A stretch of DNA of 64,000 nt from Deferribacteraceae bacterium V6Fe1 (GCA_022813675.1 CP063375.1:1872001-1936000), one strand, 5' to 3'. Numbered from the stretch's first letter, positions 1 through 9,511 are shown. Translations and numbers: made by a program. The notes: generated by a model from the sequence alone, not told the origin.

Positions 1-1
1 T

Positions 2-178
2 CAGATAGTAGAGCTTGAAGAAAAAATCAGTGACCTTGAAAAGAGGATAGATTTGTTAAAAAGGGATAAAGATTATCTTGAAGAAACAATAAAAAAAGAG
101 TTGAATATGGCAAAACCGAATGAGGATTTGTATATAATACTTGATGATAATGAAACTGACAGTAACGGAAATAACTAA
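2..178 (+). CDS. FtsB/DivIC-like septum protein, C-terminal fragment
   Basis: The reading frame is open from the window edge to a TAA at 176-178, so only the last 58 residues are present. They form a charged coiled coil (VELEEKISDLEKRIDLL) followed by a short tail with KKELNMAKPNEDLYIIL. That tail matches the family pattern of a basic-hydrophobic stretch, a Lys-Pro-x-Glu turn and a hydrophobic strand at the end of FtsB/DivIC proteins. These are small bitopic membrane proteins of the division machinery. The membrane segment would lie upstream of the window. The stop overlaps the start of xseA, which suggests translational coupling. Family assignment rests on a short fragment. Confidence 0.6.
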   Translation, partial: QIVELEEKISDLEKRIDLLKRDKDYLEETIKKELNMAKPNEDLYIILDDNETDSNGNN

Positions 179-1484
179 AAAAATTAAGTTTTTACTTGAA
201 AGTAATTTCAATAGCCCTGTGTGTGTTGTAGGGGAAATATCAAACCTTTCTGTGTCACCATCCGGACATATCTATTTTACTCTTAAGGATGAGTCTGCCC
301 AAATTAAGGTAGTATTTTTTAAGCGTTACAGAATGGCTAACACATACAAACTTAATCAAGGGGATAAAGTCGAGGTGGTAGGGGATTTAACCGTATATGA
401 AAGTGACGGTTTATATCAGATTATAGCTCGCAAAGTTGTTTATGACTCTGCGGGAGATTTTTACAAAAAGTTTGAGGAAACTAAGCGTATTTTGGAAAAA
501 GAAGGATTGTTTGATAAAGACAAGAAAAAAGATATCCCTTTGATTGTAAAGAATGTGGCTGTCCTTACATCCCCAACAGGTGCTGCAATAAAAGATTTCA
601 TACAAACATTAAAATTAAATGGAGTGGGATTGAAAATTGATATTTGGCCTGTTCAGGTGCAAGGGGCACAAGCCATCAAAGATATTATTTTAAAAATGCA
701 AACTCTTAATAAATATGTAGGTACCTATGATGTGGTTATCCTTATGCGGGGGGGCGGTTCTCTTGAAGATTTGATAATTTTTAATGATGAAACATTGGCT
801 CGAGAATTTTTTAAATTAAAAATACCTACAATATCTGCGATTGGTCATGAAAGAGACTTTTCGATATGTGATTTTGTCGCCGACCTTAGAGTGTCTACCC
901 CTACTGCTGCGGCTGAAACACTTAGTAAACCTTATCTGGAGTTAAGAAGTAGGGTGAAAGAGCATATTAGTAAAGCTGTCAGAGCGACTCAAATTAAACT
1001 TGATAAGAATTATCAACTGCTTGATAAATTTATCTCTTTAATATCATATAAAAATCCAAAAAGTATCATTAAGAGCAAGAAAGAAATGATTGATAAATAT
1101 GTATCGGATATTATATCAAGTATAGGTTTAAAAATAAAAAATAATTATATAGTATTAAATGAAAATTTACATACCATAGAGAAAAAAAGCCCAGTAATTA
1201 TCGTAAATGAGTTGAAAAGTAAAGTAAGGCACATCGACAGTTTACTATTAAGCTCATTAAGTAAAAAAATTGAAAAATGCAGGTTTTCATTAGACATTTT
1301 AAATCAAAAAGTTATGCTTCTTAATCCAGAAAATATTCTTGAAAGAGGGTACAGTATTGTTTATAAGGACAAAATGCCGGTAGGAAGCTTGAGTAACGTA
1401 AATTTGGAAGATTATCTTGAAATTCAATTCAAAGATGGATATACTAACGTCTTTGTTACCGGTAAAAAGGTGAAAAAAGATTAA
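150..1484 (+). CDS. xseA: Exodeoxyribonuclease VII large subunit
   Basis: This is the catalytic large subunit of exonuclease VII, which degrades single-stranded DNA to short oligonucleotides in both directions. The first ~100 residues are an OB fold (VVGEISNLSVSPSGHIYFTLKD). The core carries the family signatures RGGGSLEDL near residue 200, AIGHERDFSICDF near 230 and STPTAAAE near 250, followed by a long helical C-terminus. At about 444 residues the length is normal. I chose ATG 150 over the in-frame TTG 141 and ATG 144 because the product then begins MKLTVTEIT, as in homologues. The start lies inside the end of the upstream gene. No xseB small-subunit gene is adjacent. Confidence 0.93.
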   Translation: MKLTVTEITKKIKFLLESNFNSPVCVVGEISNLSVSPSGHIYFTLKDESAQIKVVFFKRYRMANTYKLNQGDKVEVVGDLTVYESDGLYQIIARKVVYDSAGDFYKKFEETKRILEKEGLFDKDKKKDIPLIVKNVAVLTSPTGAAIKDFIQTLKLNGVGLKIDIWPVQVQGAQAIKDIILKMQTLNKYVGTYDVVILMRGGGSLEDLIIFNDETLAREFFKLKIPTISAIGHERDFSICDFVADLRVSTPTAAAETLSKPYLELRSRVKEHISKAVRATQIKLDKNYQLLDKFISLISYKNPKSIIKSKKEMIDKYVSDIISSIGLKIKNNYIVLNENLHTIEKKSPVIIVNELKSKVRHIDSLLLSSLSKKIEKCRFSLDILNQKVMLLNPENILERGYSIVYKDKMPVGSLSNVNLEDYLEIQFKDGYTNVFVTGKKVKKD

Positions 1485-1503
1485 ACGTTTTTGGAGGAAT
1501 TAA

Positions 1504-1980
1504 ATGGACAGGATACCTATCACAAAGGAAGGGTACCAAAAAATAAAAACTGAGCTTGAAAGGCTTAAGAGTGTTGAAAGGCGAGCTGTAGTAGAAGCAA
1601 TAAAAGAGGCGAGAGGGCACGGAGATTTGAGCGAAAATGCCGAATATGACGCTGCAAAAGAAAGGCAGGGGATGATTGAGGCAAAGATAGCCGAGCTCGA
1701 AAGTAAAATGGGCAAATTTGAAATAATTGATACTGATAATTTGACTACGGATAAAGTTGTCTTTGGCGTGTATGTGGAAATCGAAAATGTTGAAAGTGAT
1801 GAGATAAAAAAATATAGGATTGTTGGCCCTGATGAAAGTGATATTTCAAGGGGCTATATTTCGGTATTTTCACCTATTGCAAGGGCTTTAATCGGTAAAA
1901 AGGTCGGGGATGAAGTAGTGGTAAATGCCCCCGGCGGTGAAATAGAATACGAAATAATAAATATTACAAAGGATGCCTAA
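1504..1980 (+). CDS. greA: Transcription elongation factor GreA
   Basis: GreA rescues backtracked RNA polymerase by stimulating transcript cleavage through the secondary channel. The 158-residue length is typical. The N-terminal antiparallel coiled coil (MDRIPITKEGYQKIKTELER to about residue 75) contains the GHGDLSENAEYDAAKE tip with the conserved acidic residues. The C-terminal FKBP-like domain ends in the usual PGGEIEYEI segment. A GGAGG ribosome site lies at 1491-1495, just ahead of ATG 1504. The last codons overlap the start of the next gene. Confidence 0.96.
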   Translation: MDRIPITKEGYQKIKTELERLKSVERRAVVEAIKEARGHGDLSENAEYDAAKERQGMIEAKIAELESKMGKFEIIDTDNLTTDKVVFGVYVEIENVESDEIKKYRIVGPDESDISRGYISVFSPIARALIGKKVGDEVVVNAPGGEIEYEIINITKDA

Positions 1981-3319
1981 GTATTCAATACTTGTAGTAG
2001 ATGATGAAAAGTCTTTCAGGGAATTTTTAGAAATTCTTTTTCTTGATGAAGGTTTTTCTGTATTTACTGCAAAGTCAATTTCAACTGCCGTTGAAATCCT
2101 AAAAAATGAAAAGGTTGATCTTGTCCTTTTTGATTTGATGCTTGGTAATGAAGATGGTTTGCAAATACCGAGATTAGCATCAGAAATAGGTATAAATATT
2201 CCGTTTATTTTAATGACTGCGTACGCAAATACGGAAACAGCCTTGGAGTCAATCAGGTTAGGTGTTGTAGACTATGTTACAAAACCGTTTGATACGGAAA
2301 AGTTAGTAGATACAATTAAAAATATATTGCATGAAAGTGCTCACGATGAGGTTAGTGAGTGTTGTGAAGAATTAAAAGAGATTGTTGGTGTAAGTGACTG
2401 TATTACAAAGGTTAAAAGAAGTATTATAGATGTAGCCGGGACTGATTCTACTGTTTTGATTTCAGGTGAAAGCGGTACAGGTAAAGAGGTAGTTGCAAGA
2501 GCAATTCATAAATTAAGTAATAGGAATAAATATGAATTTGTTGCGATAAACTGCGGAGCAATCCCTTCAGACCTTTTGGAAGCCGAACTTTTCGGGTATA
2601 AAAAAGGTGCTTTTACCGGTGCCGTGTCTGAGAAAAAAGGGCTTTTTGAAATTGCCAATCGCGGAACTATTTTTCTTGATGAAATAGGAGATATGCCGCT
2701 GTTTCTTCAAGTAAAATTATTGAGGGTGTTGCAGGAGAGAAAAATATTGCCTATTGGCGGCACAAATTACATAGACATTGATGTCAGAGTTATTGCGGCT
2801 TCAAATAAAGATTTATTGGAAGAGATAGAAAAAAATAATTTCAGAAAAGATCTCTTTTACAGGCTTAATGTTGTTAATATTTTTATACCTCCGTTAAGAG
2901 ACAGGAAGGTTGATATCCCTTATTTGGCAAAACATTTTTTGGAAAAATATAGCAGATTGCTTAACAAAGAAATAGGTGACATTTCTTTTGCCGTAATGGA
3001 AATGCTTAAAAGATATGATTATCCGGGTAATGTTAGAGAGTTAGAAAACATTATTGAAAGGGCAGTAGTCGTTGAAAAATCAAATAAGCTTTTACCAACA
3101 AGTATTTCTGAGCACATATTTGAAGACAAGTATGATATAACAGAAGGCTCTGAAATAACTTTGCCAGTAAATTTGGAAAGTTTGGTTGAAAAATTGGAAG
3201 AAAAGTATATAAAGAAAGCACTTGAAGTAGCAGAAAATAATCAAAGTAAAGCGGCAAAACTTTTAGGACTTACTTTAAGGACATTTAGATATAAAATGAG
3301 TAAATACGATGTTAAATAA
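1973..3319 (+). CDS. NtrC-family sigma-54-dependent response regulator
   Basis: Three-domain activator of 448 residues. The receiver domain (1-120) has the acidic pair D10/D11, phospho-acceptor D54 and the K of VTKPF. The AAA+ domain follows, with Walker A GESGTGKE, the sigma-54-contacting GAFTGA loop, Walker B FLDEIGD and an arginine-finger region. A Fis-type helix-turn-helix (NQSKAAKLLGLTLRTFRYKM) closes the protein. It should switch on sigma-54 promoters when phosphorylated. The start overlaps greA by eight bases and is fixed by the receiver's first strand (YSILVVDDE). No histidine kinase is adjacent, so the partner is unknown. The PilS-like kinase at 18.5 kb is one candidate. Confidence 0.9.
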   Translation: MPKYSILVVDDEKSFREFLEILFLDEGFSVFTAKSISTAVEILKNEKVDLVLFDLMLGNEDGLQIPRLASEIGINIPFILMTAYANTETALESIRLGVVDYVTKPFDTEKLVDTIKNILHESAHDEVSECCEELKEIVGVSDCITKVKRSIIDVAGTDSTVLISGESGTGKEVVARAIHKLSNRNKYEFVAINCGAIPSDLLEAELFGYKKGAFTGAVSEKKGLFEIANRGTIFLDEIGDMPLFLQVKLLRVLQERKILPIGGTNYIDIDVRVIAASNKDLLEEIEKNNFRKDLFYRLNVVNIFIPPLRDRKVDIPYLAKHFLEKYSRLLNKEIGDISFAVMEMLKRYDYPGNVRELENIIERAVVVEKSNKLLPTSISEHIFEDKYDITEGSEITLPVNLESLVEKLEEKYIKKALEVAENNQSKAAKLLGLTLRTFRYKMSKYDVK

Positions 3320-3863
3320 GAATTTTTTTAACTTACCCAATCAACTTACCATGTTGAGAGTTATTCTAATCCCGGCATTTTTAATCTTTTTGTATTTTGA
3401 CAGACCAATGACCAATATCATTGCCGCTGTAATCTTTACTGTTGCATCATTGACAGACTTTATTGACGGTTATCTTGCGAGAAAATACAACATTGTAACC
3501 GACATTGGAAAAATATTAGACCCAGTTGCTGATAAAATCTTAGTAGCCTCATCATTGATAGCTCTGATGGAGCTTGGTAGGGTTGAAGGGGTAGTTGTTA
3601 TTTTATTGTTGTCAAGAGATTTTGCGGTTGGTGCACTGAGAGATTTATCTGCAAGTAAAGGCAAAATTATTGCAGCCGGCTTTTCCGGGAAATTAAAAAC
3701 TGTTTTTCAAATGATAGCAGTTGGATTTCTCATATATAAAAATAATCTCATAGGTATAGATATCTTCTTTATCGGCAAAATATTAATTTATCTGTCTGTG
3801 GTGTTGTCAATTTATTCAGGTGTGGAATACTATATAAAGTTTTTTGCAAAAATTAATGAATAA
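3309..3863 (+). CDS. pgsA: CDP-diacylglycerol-glycerol-3-phosphate phosphatidyltransferase
   Basis: Membrane enzyme making phosphatidylglycerophosphate from CDP-diacylglycerol and glycerol 3-phosphate, the committed step to phosphatidylglycerol and cardiolipin. The CDP-alcohol phosphotransferase signature D-x2-DG-x2-AR-x8-G-x3-D-x3-D is complete (SLTDFIDGYLAR followed by DIGKILDPVAD, near residues 45-75). The rest is mostly hydrophobic helices, and 184 residues is normal. It overlaps the regulator upstream by 11 bases and the DUF362 gene downstream by eight, so it sits in one transcript with them. The phospholipid gene plsY follows one gene later. Confidence 0.93.
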   Translation: MLNKNFFNLPNQLTMLRVILIPAFLIFLYFDRPMTNIIAAVIFTVASLTDFIDGYLARKYNIVTDIGKILDPVADKILVASSLIALMELGRVEGVVVILLLSRDFAVGALRDLSASKGKIIAAGFSGKLKTVFQMIAVGFLIYKNNLIGIDIFFIGKILIYLSVVLSIYSGVEYYIKFFAKINE

Positions 3864-4941
3864 GGTCTACGTAAAAGATATTAACTCTTACTTTGATGAT
3901 GAACTCTGTGCATTCATTGAAAAATTTTTTAATGATAATAAACTAATTTTTAATGATATTAAAACTATACTTTTGAAGCCAAACATATTGCAAGCCAGTC
4001 CCCCTGAAAATGGAGTGACGACACACCCTGAATTTATTCGGACAGTCATTAAGGTGCTTAAAAAAATTGGTGATTTTCATATATTATTAGGGGACAGCCC
4101 GGGAGCAAATTTTAAAAATTACGAAAAGGTTTTGGAAGTTACAGGTATTAAAAAAGTTTGTGAAGATGAGAATGTTGAGATAATAAGCATAGAAAGTTAT
4201 AGGCCATTGAATATAGAAGATATAGTTATATCATCAGTATTTGAAAATGTCGATTTGATAATCAACCTTCCAAAGCTTAAAACTCATTCACTGACAGGTT
4301 TAACTTTAGCCGTAAAAAATCTCTTCGGACTTATTCCTGGCACAAATAAGGTTAATTATCACCGCAAAAATCCTATAGATACTGATTTGGCAGATTCTAT
4401 TTTTAAAATTTACGGATTAGTAAAAGACAAAACCATACATATACTTGACGGAATAATTGCCCATGAAGGGGACGGACCGTCAAGAGGGACACCTGTCAGC
4501 CTAAACCTTGTTGCTGCTGCAACAGATGCTGTGTCATTAGATATGGCAATTTGCGATATATTGGATCTTGATAGGGAAATATGTTTAACTAATTGCTCTG
4601 CCATTAAAAAAGGTTATAATGTGAATTTTAAATTGACTGAAAATGTTTCTAAAAGAAAAATAAAACTCCCCATATCTAAGCGAATGTTTAGTCCGCCCAA
4701 ATTTTTAAAAAGCATGGTAGCAAAAAATATTTATGTAAAACCTGAGGTTAATGAAAATTGCATAGGATGTTTATTGTGCTTGAAGAGTTGTCCTGTGTAT
4801 GCTATTAAAAGCACGTCAAATAAACGTGTAATAATTGATAAAAGTAAATGTATAGAGTGCTTTTGTTGTCATGAAGTTTGTGAGTCGGGTGCCATAGATT
4901 TAAAAAGGTCATTTTTACATAGGATAATTGTCAATGATTAA
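3856..4941 (+). CDS. DUF362 protein with C-terminal 2[4Fe-4S] ferredoxin domain
   Basis: About 361 residues. Residues 1-280 match the DUF362 family (LLKPNILQASPPENGVTTHP, LINLPKLKTHSLTGLTLAVKN). The tail has two ferredoxin motifs, CIGCLLCLKSCP and CIECFCCHEVCE, each of CxxCxxCxxxC form, able to hold two [4Fe-4S] clusters. The reaction is unknown; a redox or electron-transfer role follows only from the clusters. I preferred ATG 3856 to TTG 3844 because it overlaps the pgsA stop in the coupled style of this operon. The gene sits between two phospholipid genes, pgsA and plsY. Confidence 0.82.
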   Translation: MNKVYVKDINSYFDDELCAFIEKFFNDNKLIFNDIKTILLKPNILQASPPENGVTTHPEFIRTVIKVLKKIGDFHILLGDSPGANFKNYEKVLEVTGIKKVCEDENVEIISIESYRPLNIEDIVISSVFENVDLIINLPKLKTHSLTGLTLAVKNLFGLIPGTNKVNYHRKNPIDTDLADSIFKIYGLVKDKTIHILDGIIAHEGDGPSRGTPVSLNLVAAATDAVSLDMAICDILDLDREICLTNCSAIKKGYNVNFKLTENVSKRKIKLPISKRMFSPPKFLKSMVAKNIYVKPEVNENCIGCLLCLKSCPVYAIKSTSNKRVIIDKSKCIECFCCHEVCESGAIDLKRSFLHRIIVND

Positions 4942-5530
4942 GATTTTAATACCTTTATCTTGCTATTTTTTAGGTGCAATACCCTTTTCTTATATTATTG
5001 TAAAGTTAGTTAAAGGGATTGACTTAAGGACTGTGGGAAGCGGAAATGTAGGTGCTACTAATGCCGGACGTGTGCTTGGCAAATGGGGCTTTATCTCGGC
5101 TTTTTTGTTAGATATGCTTAAAGCATTTTTACCCTTACTAATGCTAAAAAACTTATTCCACTACGATATGAACTTTCTGCTAATATGTGCTTTGGCTTTA
5201 ATTATAGGTCATACATATACAATATTTTTAAGCTTTAAAGGTGGAAAAGGGGTTGCAACGGGGCTTGGGATTTTTTTGGTACTTAGCCCGAAAAGTATAA
5301 TATTAGCACTTATTGTGTTTCTTGTGATGGTAAGTATTTTTAGGATGGTTTCATTGGGTTCTGTTTCAGCTGCCATAGCTCTTTTAATCACTGTTTTTTT
5401 CACCGAAGGTAATGCTAATTTTAAGATATTCACATTTGTAATTGCCACTTTTGTTATATATAAGCATAAGGATAATATAAAAAGAATACTGAGCGGTACA
5501 GAGAAAAAAATAGGAGAGAAAGTTGGTTAA
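4934..5530 (+). CDS. plsY: Glycerol-3-phosphate acyltransferase PlsY
   Basis: Integral membrane acyltransferase that moves the acyl group from acyl-phosphate to glycerol 3-phosphate, the first step of phospholipid synthesis (partner PlsX is not in the window). The family loops are visible: GSGNVGATNAGRVLG near residue 36 and GHTYTIFLSFKGGKGVATGLG near 95. About five hydrophobic helices fill the ~198 residues. ATG 4934 is preferred to TTG 4928; it overlaps the preceding stop. The end overlaps the TTG start of ribD. Confidence 0.94.
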   Translation: MIKILIPLSCYFLGAIPFSYIIVKLVKGIDLRTVGSGNVGATNAGRVLGKWGFISAFLLDMLKAFLPLLMLKNLFHYDMNFLLICALALIIGHTYTIFLSFKGGKGVATGLGIFLVLSPKSIILALIVFLVMVSIFRMVSLGSVSAAIALLITVFFTEGNANFKIFTFVIATFVIYKHKDNIKRILSGTEKKIGEKVG

Positions 5531-6674
5531 TCCTCATAAAATAATGGAAGAAGCAGCACAACTTGCATTGCTTGGTAAAGGTTATAACAAAACCAATCCT
5601 GTAGTAGGGGCATGTGTTGTTAAAGATTCTAAAATAATTTCAAGAGGCTACCATACAGGCTATGGTAATCCTCATGCCGAGGTTGAAGCAATCGATAATT
5701 CACCTGAGAGTGTAAAAGGGGCTGACCTTTATGTGACACTTGAGCCTTGCTCTCATTATGGGAAAACCCCCCCTTGTACCAAAAAGATTATTGAGTCAGG
5801 AATAAAACGCGTATTTGTAGGTGTCGTTGACCCAAATCCCAAAAATGCGGGGAATGGGATTAATGAGCTTGTCAATAATGGTATTGAAGTCTTTGTTGGT
5901 TTTGCTGAAAATTTGTGTGCTTCATTAATTGAAGATTTTGCTAAAACTGTTTATGCAAAAGAGCCGTTCTATACATTAAAAATTGCCCAGAGTCTTGATG
6001 GGAAAATTGCCACAAAAAACGGAGCATCAAAATGGATTACCAGTGAATCTTCGAGAATATATACGCATTATTTGAGAAGTATTTCAGATGCCGTGCTTGT
6101 AGGGATTGATACTGTGATAAATGATAATCCAGGTTTGAATGTAAGGCTGTTTCCTTCTGACAATGAGCCTACAAAAATAATACTTGATTCAAACCTTAAA
6201 ATCCCTTTAGAAAGTGAACTTGTGACGAAATTTTCAAAAAATCTTGTGATATTTACCAAAGAAGAGGGCTTAAACTTTGAGAAATGTAGGATTCTAACAG
6301 ACTTAGGGGTACAGATTTTTCCTTGCGACACTATGGATAGCGGATTAAACCTTAAGACTATTTCAAGACAACTTCTTGAATTAAATATTATGAATGTTCT
6401 TGTGGAGGGTGGTTCAAAAATTTTTGGAAGCTTTATAAGGCAAAAATGTGCTGACAAGTTAAACCTTTTTATAGCTCCATTAATAATAGGTGACGGGATT
6501 AGCTCAATTCAGGGTGTAAGCTTTGACAATATTGCAGATTGTATAAAAATTAATAATTATACTCAAAAACAATTTGAAAATGACATACTGATTACCGCAA
6601 GTCTTTCTGACTTTAAAAAATATGTATTGGAATTGACTGAAAGGGTAAGAAACAGATGTTCACTGGGATTATAG
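5523..6674 (+). CDS. ribD: Bifunctional riboflavin deaminase/reductase RibD
   Basis: Carries out the second and third steps of riboflavin synthesis, deaminating the pyrimidine and reducing its ribosyl side chain. The N-terminal cytidine-deaminase fold has zinc ligands in HAEVEAI and in EPCSHYGKTPPC (residues ~50-85). The reductase domain follows (TLKIAQSLDGKIAT, VEGGSKIFGSF). Length is 383 residues. I accept the TTG start at 5523: an AGGAGAG site at 5513-5519 precedes it, and the residues before the first ATG (5544) match the usual N-terminal helix of RibD. First gene of a complete rib set; its end overlaps ribE by 19 bases. Confidence 0.93.
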   Translation: MVNPHKIMEEAAQLALLGKGYNKTNPVVGACVVKDSKIISRGYHTGYGNPHAEVEAIDNSPESVKGADLYVTLEPCSHYGKTPPCTKKIIESGIKRVFVGVVDPNPKNAGNGINELVNNGIEVFVGFAENLCASLIEDFAKTVYAKEPFYTLKIAQSLDGKIATKNGASKWITSESSRIYTHYLRSISDAVLVGIDTVINDNPGLNVRLFPSDNEPTKIILDSNLKIPLESELVTKFSKNLVIFTKEEGLNFEKCRILTDLGVQIFPCDTMDSGLNLKTISRQLLELNIMNVLVEGGSKIFGSFIRQKCADKLNLFIAPLIIGDGISSIQGVSFDNIADCIKINNYTQKQFENDILITASLSDFKKYVLELTERVRNRCSLGL

Positions 6675-7294
6675 AAGAGCTTGGTAAAATTAAAAATTTG
6701 AGCATTAAAGGGAAAGATGCATCTATTTGTATTGAAGCTCATAAGGTAATCGAAGATACAAAAATAGGTGACTCAATTGCAGTTAATGGAGTTTGCTTGA
6801 CAGTAGTTAAATTGGATAAAAATATATTTTGGGCTGACTTAAGTTTTGAAACTTTAAACAAAAGCTCTTTGAAAAACTTGAAACCTTCAAATTTTGTAAA
6901 CCTTGAGAGGGCATTAACTTTAAATACAAGGCTTGGTGGACATCTTGTGTCAGGTCATGTAGATTGTGTAGGTAAAATAGCAGGGATAGACAGAAAAGGA
7001 GATTCCTATGAATTAAAGGTTTCATACAGCAAAGATATTGACAGATTTATTGCCATAAAAGGCTCTGTCACTTTGGATGGAATCAGCCTTACAGTCTCAG
7101 ATATAAAAAATAATACACTCAGTGTTGCGGTTATTCCACACACCTTCGAAAATACAAATCTTAAATTTAAAAGAGCGGGTGATTTAATAAATTTAGAAGT
7201 AGATGTAATCGCAAGATATTTGGAAAAGTTGATGAATAAAAGTGATTATGGCGGTAATTTAAAGGGTGGGCTTTCTGGGCTGTATTTAGATTAA
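6656..7294 (+). CDS. ribE: Riboflavin synthase, alpha subunit
   Basis: Dismutates two molecules of 6,7-dimethyl-8-ribityllumazine into riboflavin and the pyrimidine precursor. It has the diagnostic N-terminus MFTGIIEELG and two tandem lumazine-binding barrels, the second starting near GGHLVSGHVD (about residue 98). The 212-residue length is typical, and the C-terminal helix would mediate trimer formation. It overlaps ribD and is followed by an 80-base gap before ribBA. The name follows the usage in which ribE is riboflavin synthase and ribH is lumazine synthase. Confidence 0.95.
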   Translation: MFTGIIEELGKIKNLSIKGKDASICIEAHKVIEDTKIGDSIAVNGVCLTVVKLDKNIFWADLSFETLNKSSLKNLKPSNFVNLERALTLNTRLGGHLVSGHVDCVGKIAGIDRKGDSYELKVSYSKDIDRFIAIKGSVTLDGISLTVSDIKNNTLSVAVIPHTFENTNLKFKRAGDLINLEVDVIARYLEKLMNKSDYGGNLKGGLSGLYLD

Positions 7295-7312
7295 TTATAC
7301 CAAATTTTTTAC

Positions 7313-7344
7313 TTGATAGTTTCGAATAATAAAGATAGTTTAAT
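7313..7344 (+). promoter_or_regulatory. Possible sigma-70 promoter before ribBA
   Basis: TTGATA at 7313-7318 is followed about 17-20 bases later by the weak -10 candidates TAGTTT (7336-7341) and TTTAAT (7339-7344), in the only real gap of the rib cluster. An AGGGAGA ribosome site follows before ATG 7375. The leader is too short for an FMN riboswitch. Confidence 0.28.
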
Positions 7345-7374
7345 AAGAATAAATTATAATTTTAGGGAGATTTT

Positions 7375-8583
7375 ATGGATAAAAGCGTCAGATATTCGGT
7401 GGAAGAAGCTATTGAAGATTTTAAAAAAGGTAAAATGATTATTTTAGTAGACGATGAGGATAGAGAAAATGAAGGGGATTTGGTTATTGCTGCTGATTTT
7501 GTAACAGCCGAAGCCATCAATTTTATGGCAAAATATGGCAGAGGGCTAATTTGTCTTAGCATGTCTGAAGAGATGTGTGACAGACTCGATTTACCTTTAA
7601 TGGTTGATAATAGAAGCAACTCTGCAAGATTTGGTACTGCTTTTACTGTTTCTATTGAAGCTAAAGAGGGGGTTACCACCGGTATCTCCGCTTATGACAG
7701 GGCACACACTATCAAAGTTGCCATCAATCCTAACTCAAAACCTGAAGATCTTGCAAGACCTGGGCATATTTTCCCATTAAGAGCCAGAAATGGCGGTGTA
7801 CTTGTAAGAGCAGGCCAAACTGAAGGTTCAGTAGATTTGGCAAGGATGGCTGGACTTACTCCTGCTGCAGTTATATGTGAAATCATGAATGATGATGGCT
7901 CTATGGCCAGAATGCCGCAATTGGAAGAATTTGCAAAAAAACATGATATAAAAATCTTAACCATTGCCGATTTAATAGCTTATAGGACAGATCATGAGAC
8001 TATTGTGGAAGAGGTCGCTGTTGCCAAAATGCCGACCCTTTTCGGTGAATTCAATATTAAGGGTTTTAGAAGTAAAGTGGATGGACAAGAAGCTGTAGCC
8101 CTTATCAAGGGTGATCCTGAGTCTGTGGATAAGGTTATGGTGAGAGTGCACTCTCAATGTTTAACAGGAGATGTTTTTGGCTCTCTGAGGTGTGATTGTA
8201 GAGATCAACTTCAGGCATCTATGGAGATGATCGAAAAAGAAGGTGTTGGCGTAATCTTGTATATGTTTCAGGAAGGAAGAGGGATTGGAATATTGAATAA
8301 AATTAAGGCGTATAAGCTCCAGGAAGAAGGATATGACACTGTAGAAGCCAACTTACACCTTGGATTTGGTGCAGACCTTAGAGATTACGGCTTTGGGGCT
8401 CAAATTTTAAAATTTTTGGGCATAAAAAAACTTAGACTTTTAACAAACAATCCGAAAAAGATACACTGTTTGTCCGGTTATGGGCTTGAAGTTGTCGAAC
8501 GTGTGCCTGTAGTGTGCGGTGTAAGACCGGAAAATGAACGCTATATAAAAACAAAAGTGGAAAAAATGGGGCATGAAATATAA
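7375..8583 (+). CDS. ribBA: Bifunctional DHBP synthase / GTP cyclohydrolase II
   Basis: Supplies both branches of riboflavin synthesis. The N-terminal half makes 3,4-dihydroxy-2-butanone 4-phosphate from ribulose 5-phosphate, and the C-terminal half opens GTP. The first domain has [15 protein letters not shown] and [10 protein letters not shown]. The second begins near residue 205 and has [19 protein letters not shown], whose three cysteines bind zinc, and FQEGRGIGI. Length is 402 residues, as expected for a full fusion. AGGGAGA precedes ATG 7375. ribH follows after 25 bases. Confidence 0.96.
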   Translation: MDKSVRYSVEEAIEDFKKGKMIILVDDEDRENEGDLVIAADFVTAEAINFMAKYGRGLICLSMSEEMCDRLDLPLMVDNRSNSARFGTAFTVSIEAKEGVTTGISAYDRAHTIKVAINPNSKPEDLARPGHIFPLRARNGGVLVRAGQTEGSVDLARMAGLTPAAVICEIMNDDGSMARMPQLEEFAKKHDIKILTIADLIAYRTDHETIVEEVAVAKMPTLFGEFNIKGFRSKVDGQEAVALIKGDPESVDKVMVRVHSQCLTGDVFGSLRCDCRDQLQASMEMIEKEGVGVILYMFQEGRGIGILNKIKAYKLQEEGYDTVEANLHLGFGADLRDYGFGAQILKFLGIKKLRLLTNNPKKIHCLSGYGLEVVERVPVVCGVRPENERYIKTKVEKMGHEI

Positions 8584-8608
8584 ATATAATTAGATAGGAG
8601 AGTAACTT

Positions 8609-9082
8609 ATGAATTACTTAATAAAAGAAGGAAATTATAACGGAAAAGGGTTTAAGTTTGCGATAGTTTGCTCAAGGTTTAATGATTTTATCGTAAAAAG
8701 TTTGGTTTCTGGTGCGTATGACGCACTGATAAGGCACGAAGTAAATCCTGAAGATATTTGTGTTTATAAAGTTCCCGGTGCTTTTGAAATACCTTTGATG
8801 TGCAAAAAGTTGGCGGATACAAAAAAGTTTGATGCGGTAATAGCTGTTGGTGCGGTAATAAGAGGCTCAACCCCTCATTTTGAATATGTTTCCTCTGAAG
8901 TCGCAAAAGGGGTTGCTAAGGCCGGATACGATACGGGCATCCCTGTTATTTTTGGGGTATTAACTACGGATACAATAGAGCAAGCTGTTGAAAGGGCAGG
9001 GACAAAGGCTGGAAATAAAGGTGCAGAAGCAGCTATGTCGGCTCTTGAATTTGTAAATTTATTAAAAGACGAGAGTTTATAA
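8609..9082 (+). CDS. ribH: 6,7-dimethyl-8-ribityllumazine synthase
   Basis: Penultimate enzyme of riboflavin synthesis, condensing the RibD pathway product with the four-carbon unit from RibBA; members form hollow 60-mers or pentamers. Signatures are CSRFNDFI near residue 21, VPGAFEIPL near 55 and [14 protein letters not shown] near 81, with the catalytic histidine in TPHFEYV. The 157-residue length is normal. A TAGGAGAG ribosome site precedes ATG 8609. nusB follows directly, a ribH-nusB order that is very common in bacteria. Confidence 0.96.
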   Translation: MNYLIKEGNYNGKGFKFAIVCSRFNDFIVKSLVSGAYDALIRHEVNPEDICVYKVPGAFEIPLMCKKLADTKKFDAVIAVGAVIRGSTPHFEYVSSEVAKGVAKAGYDTGIPVIFGVLTTDTIEQAVERAGTKAGNKGAEAAMSALEFVNLLKDESL

Positions 9083-9085
9083 AAC

Positions 9086-9511
9086 GTGAAAAAACAATTT
9101 AGAACCATAATTAGGGAACATGTGTTTAAAATGATTTATCAGTATGAATTTTTAGGTGATAACTACAATAATATCACTAAAACTTACTGGTTAAGTGAAG
9201 AAGAAAATAATAAAAATATTGTAAACGAAGCCAATGAACTCTTCTTAAATATTGCTAAAAATAAAGATTTATTGGACAATCTTTATAAAGATAAATTAAA
9301 AGACGGTTGGGCTTTTGAAAGAATTGGTACAATAGAAAAGTGTATTTTGAGGGCAGCGCTGTATGAGCTACTTAATACCAAAACCCCTATTTATGCCATA
9401 AATAATGATTATGGCCAGATTGCAAAGGATTATACCGATGACAAGATAGCCTCGTTTATAAGAGGGATAATAGCCGCTGTTGAAGAAGAGGAAAAGGTGA
9501 AGAATAAATGA
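9086..9511 (+). CDS. nusB: Transcription antitermination factor NusB
   Basis: All-helical RNA-binding protein that, with NusE/S10, helps assemble antitermination complexes on rRNA leader RNA. The 141-residue protein begins with GTG at 9086 and KKQFRTIIREHVFKMIYQYEF, matching the arginine-rich RNA-binding N-terminus. It ends with the family segment near ILRAALYELLNTKTPIYAINN followed by KIASFIRGII. It lies four bases after ribH and overlaps the next gene by four. Confidence 0.92.
   Translation: MKKQFRTIIREHVFKMIYQYEFLGDNYNNITKTYWLSEEENNKNIVNEANELFLNIAKNKDLLDNLYKDKLKDGWAFERIGTIEKCILRAALYELLNTKTPIYAINNDYGQIAKDYTDDKIASFIRGIIAAVEEEEKVKNK

Noticed and set aside
7295-7374. FMN riboswitch before ribBA
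   Set aside because: The gap is only 80 bases and lacks the GC-rich conserved helices of the RFN element.
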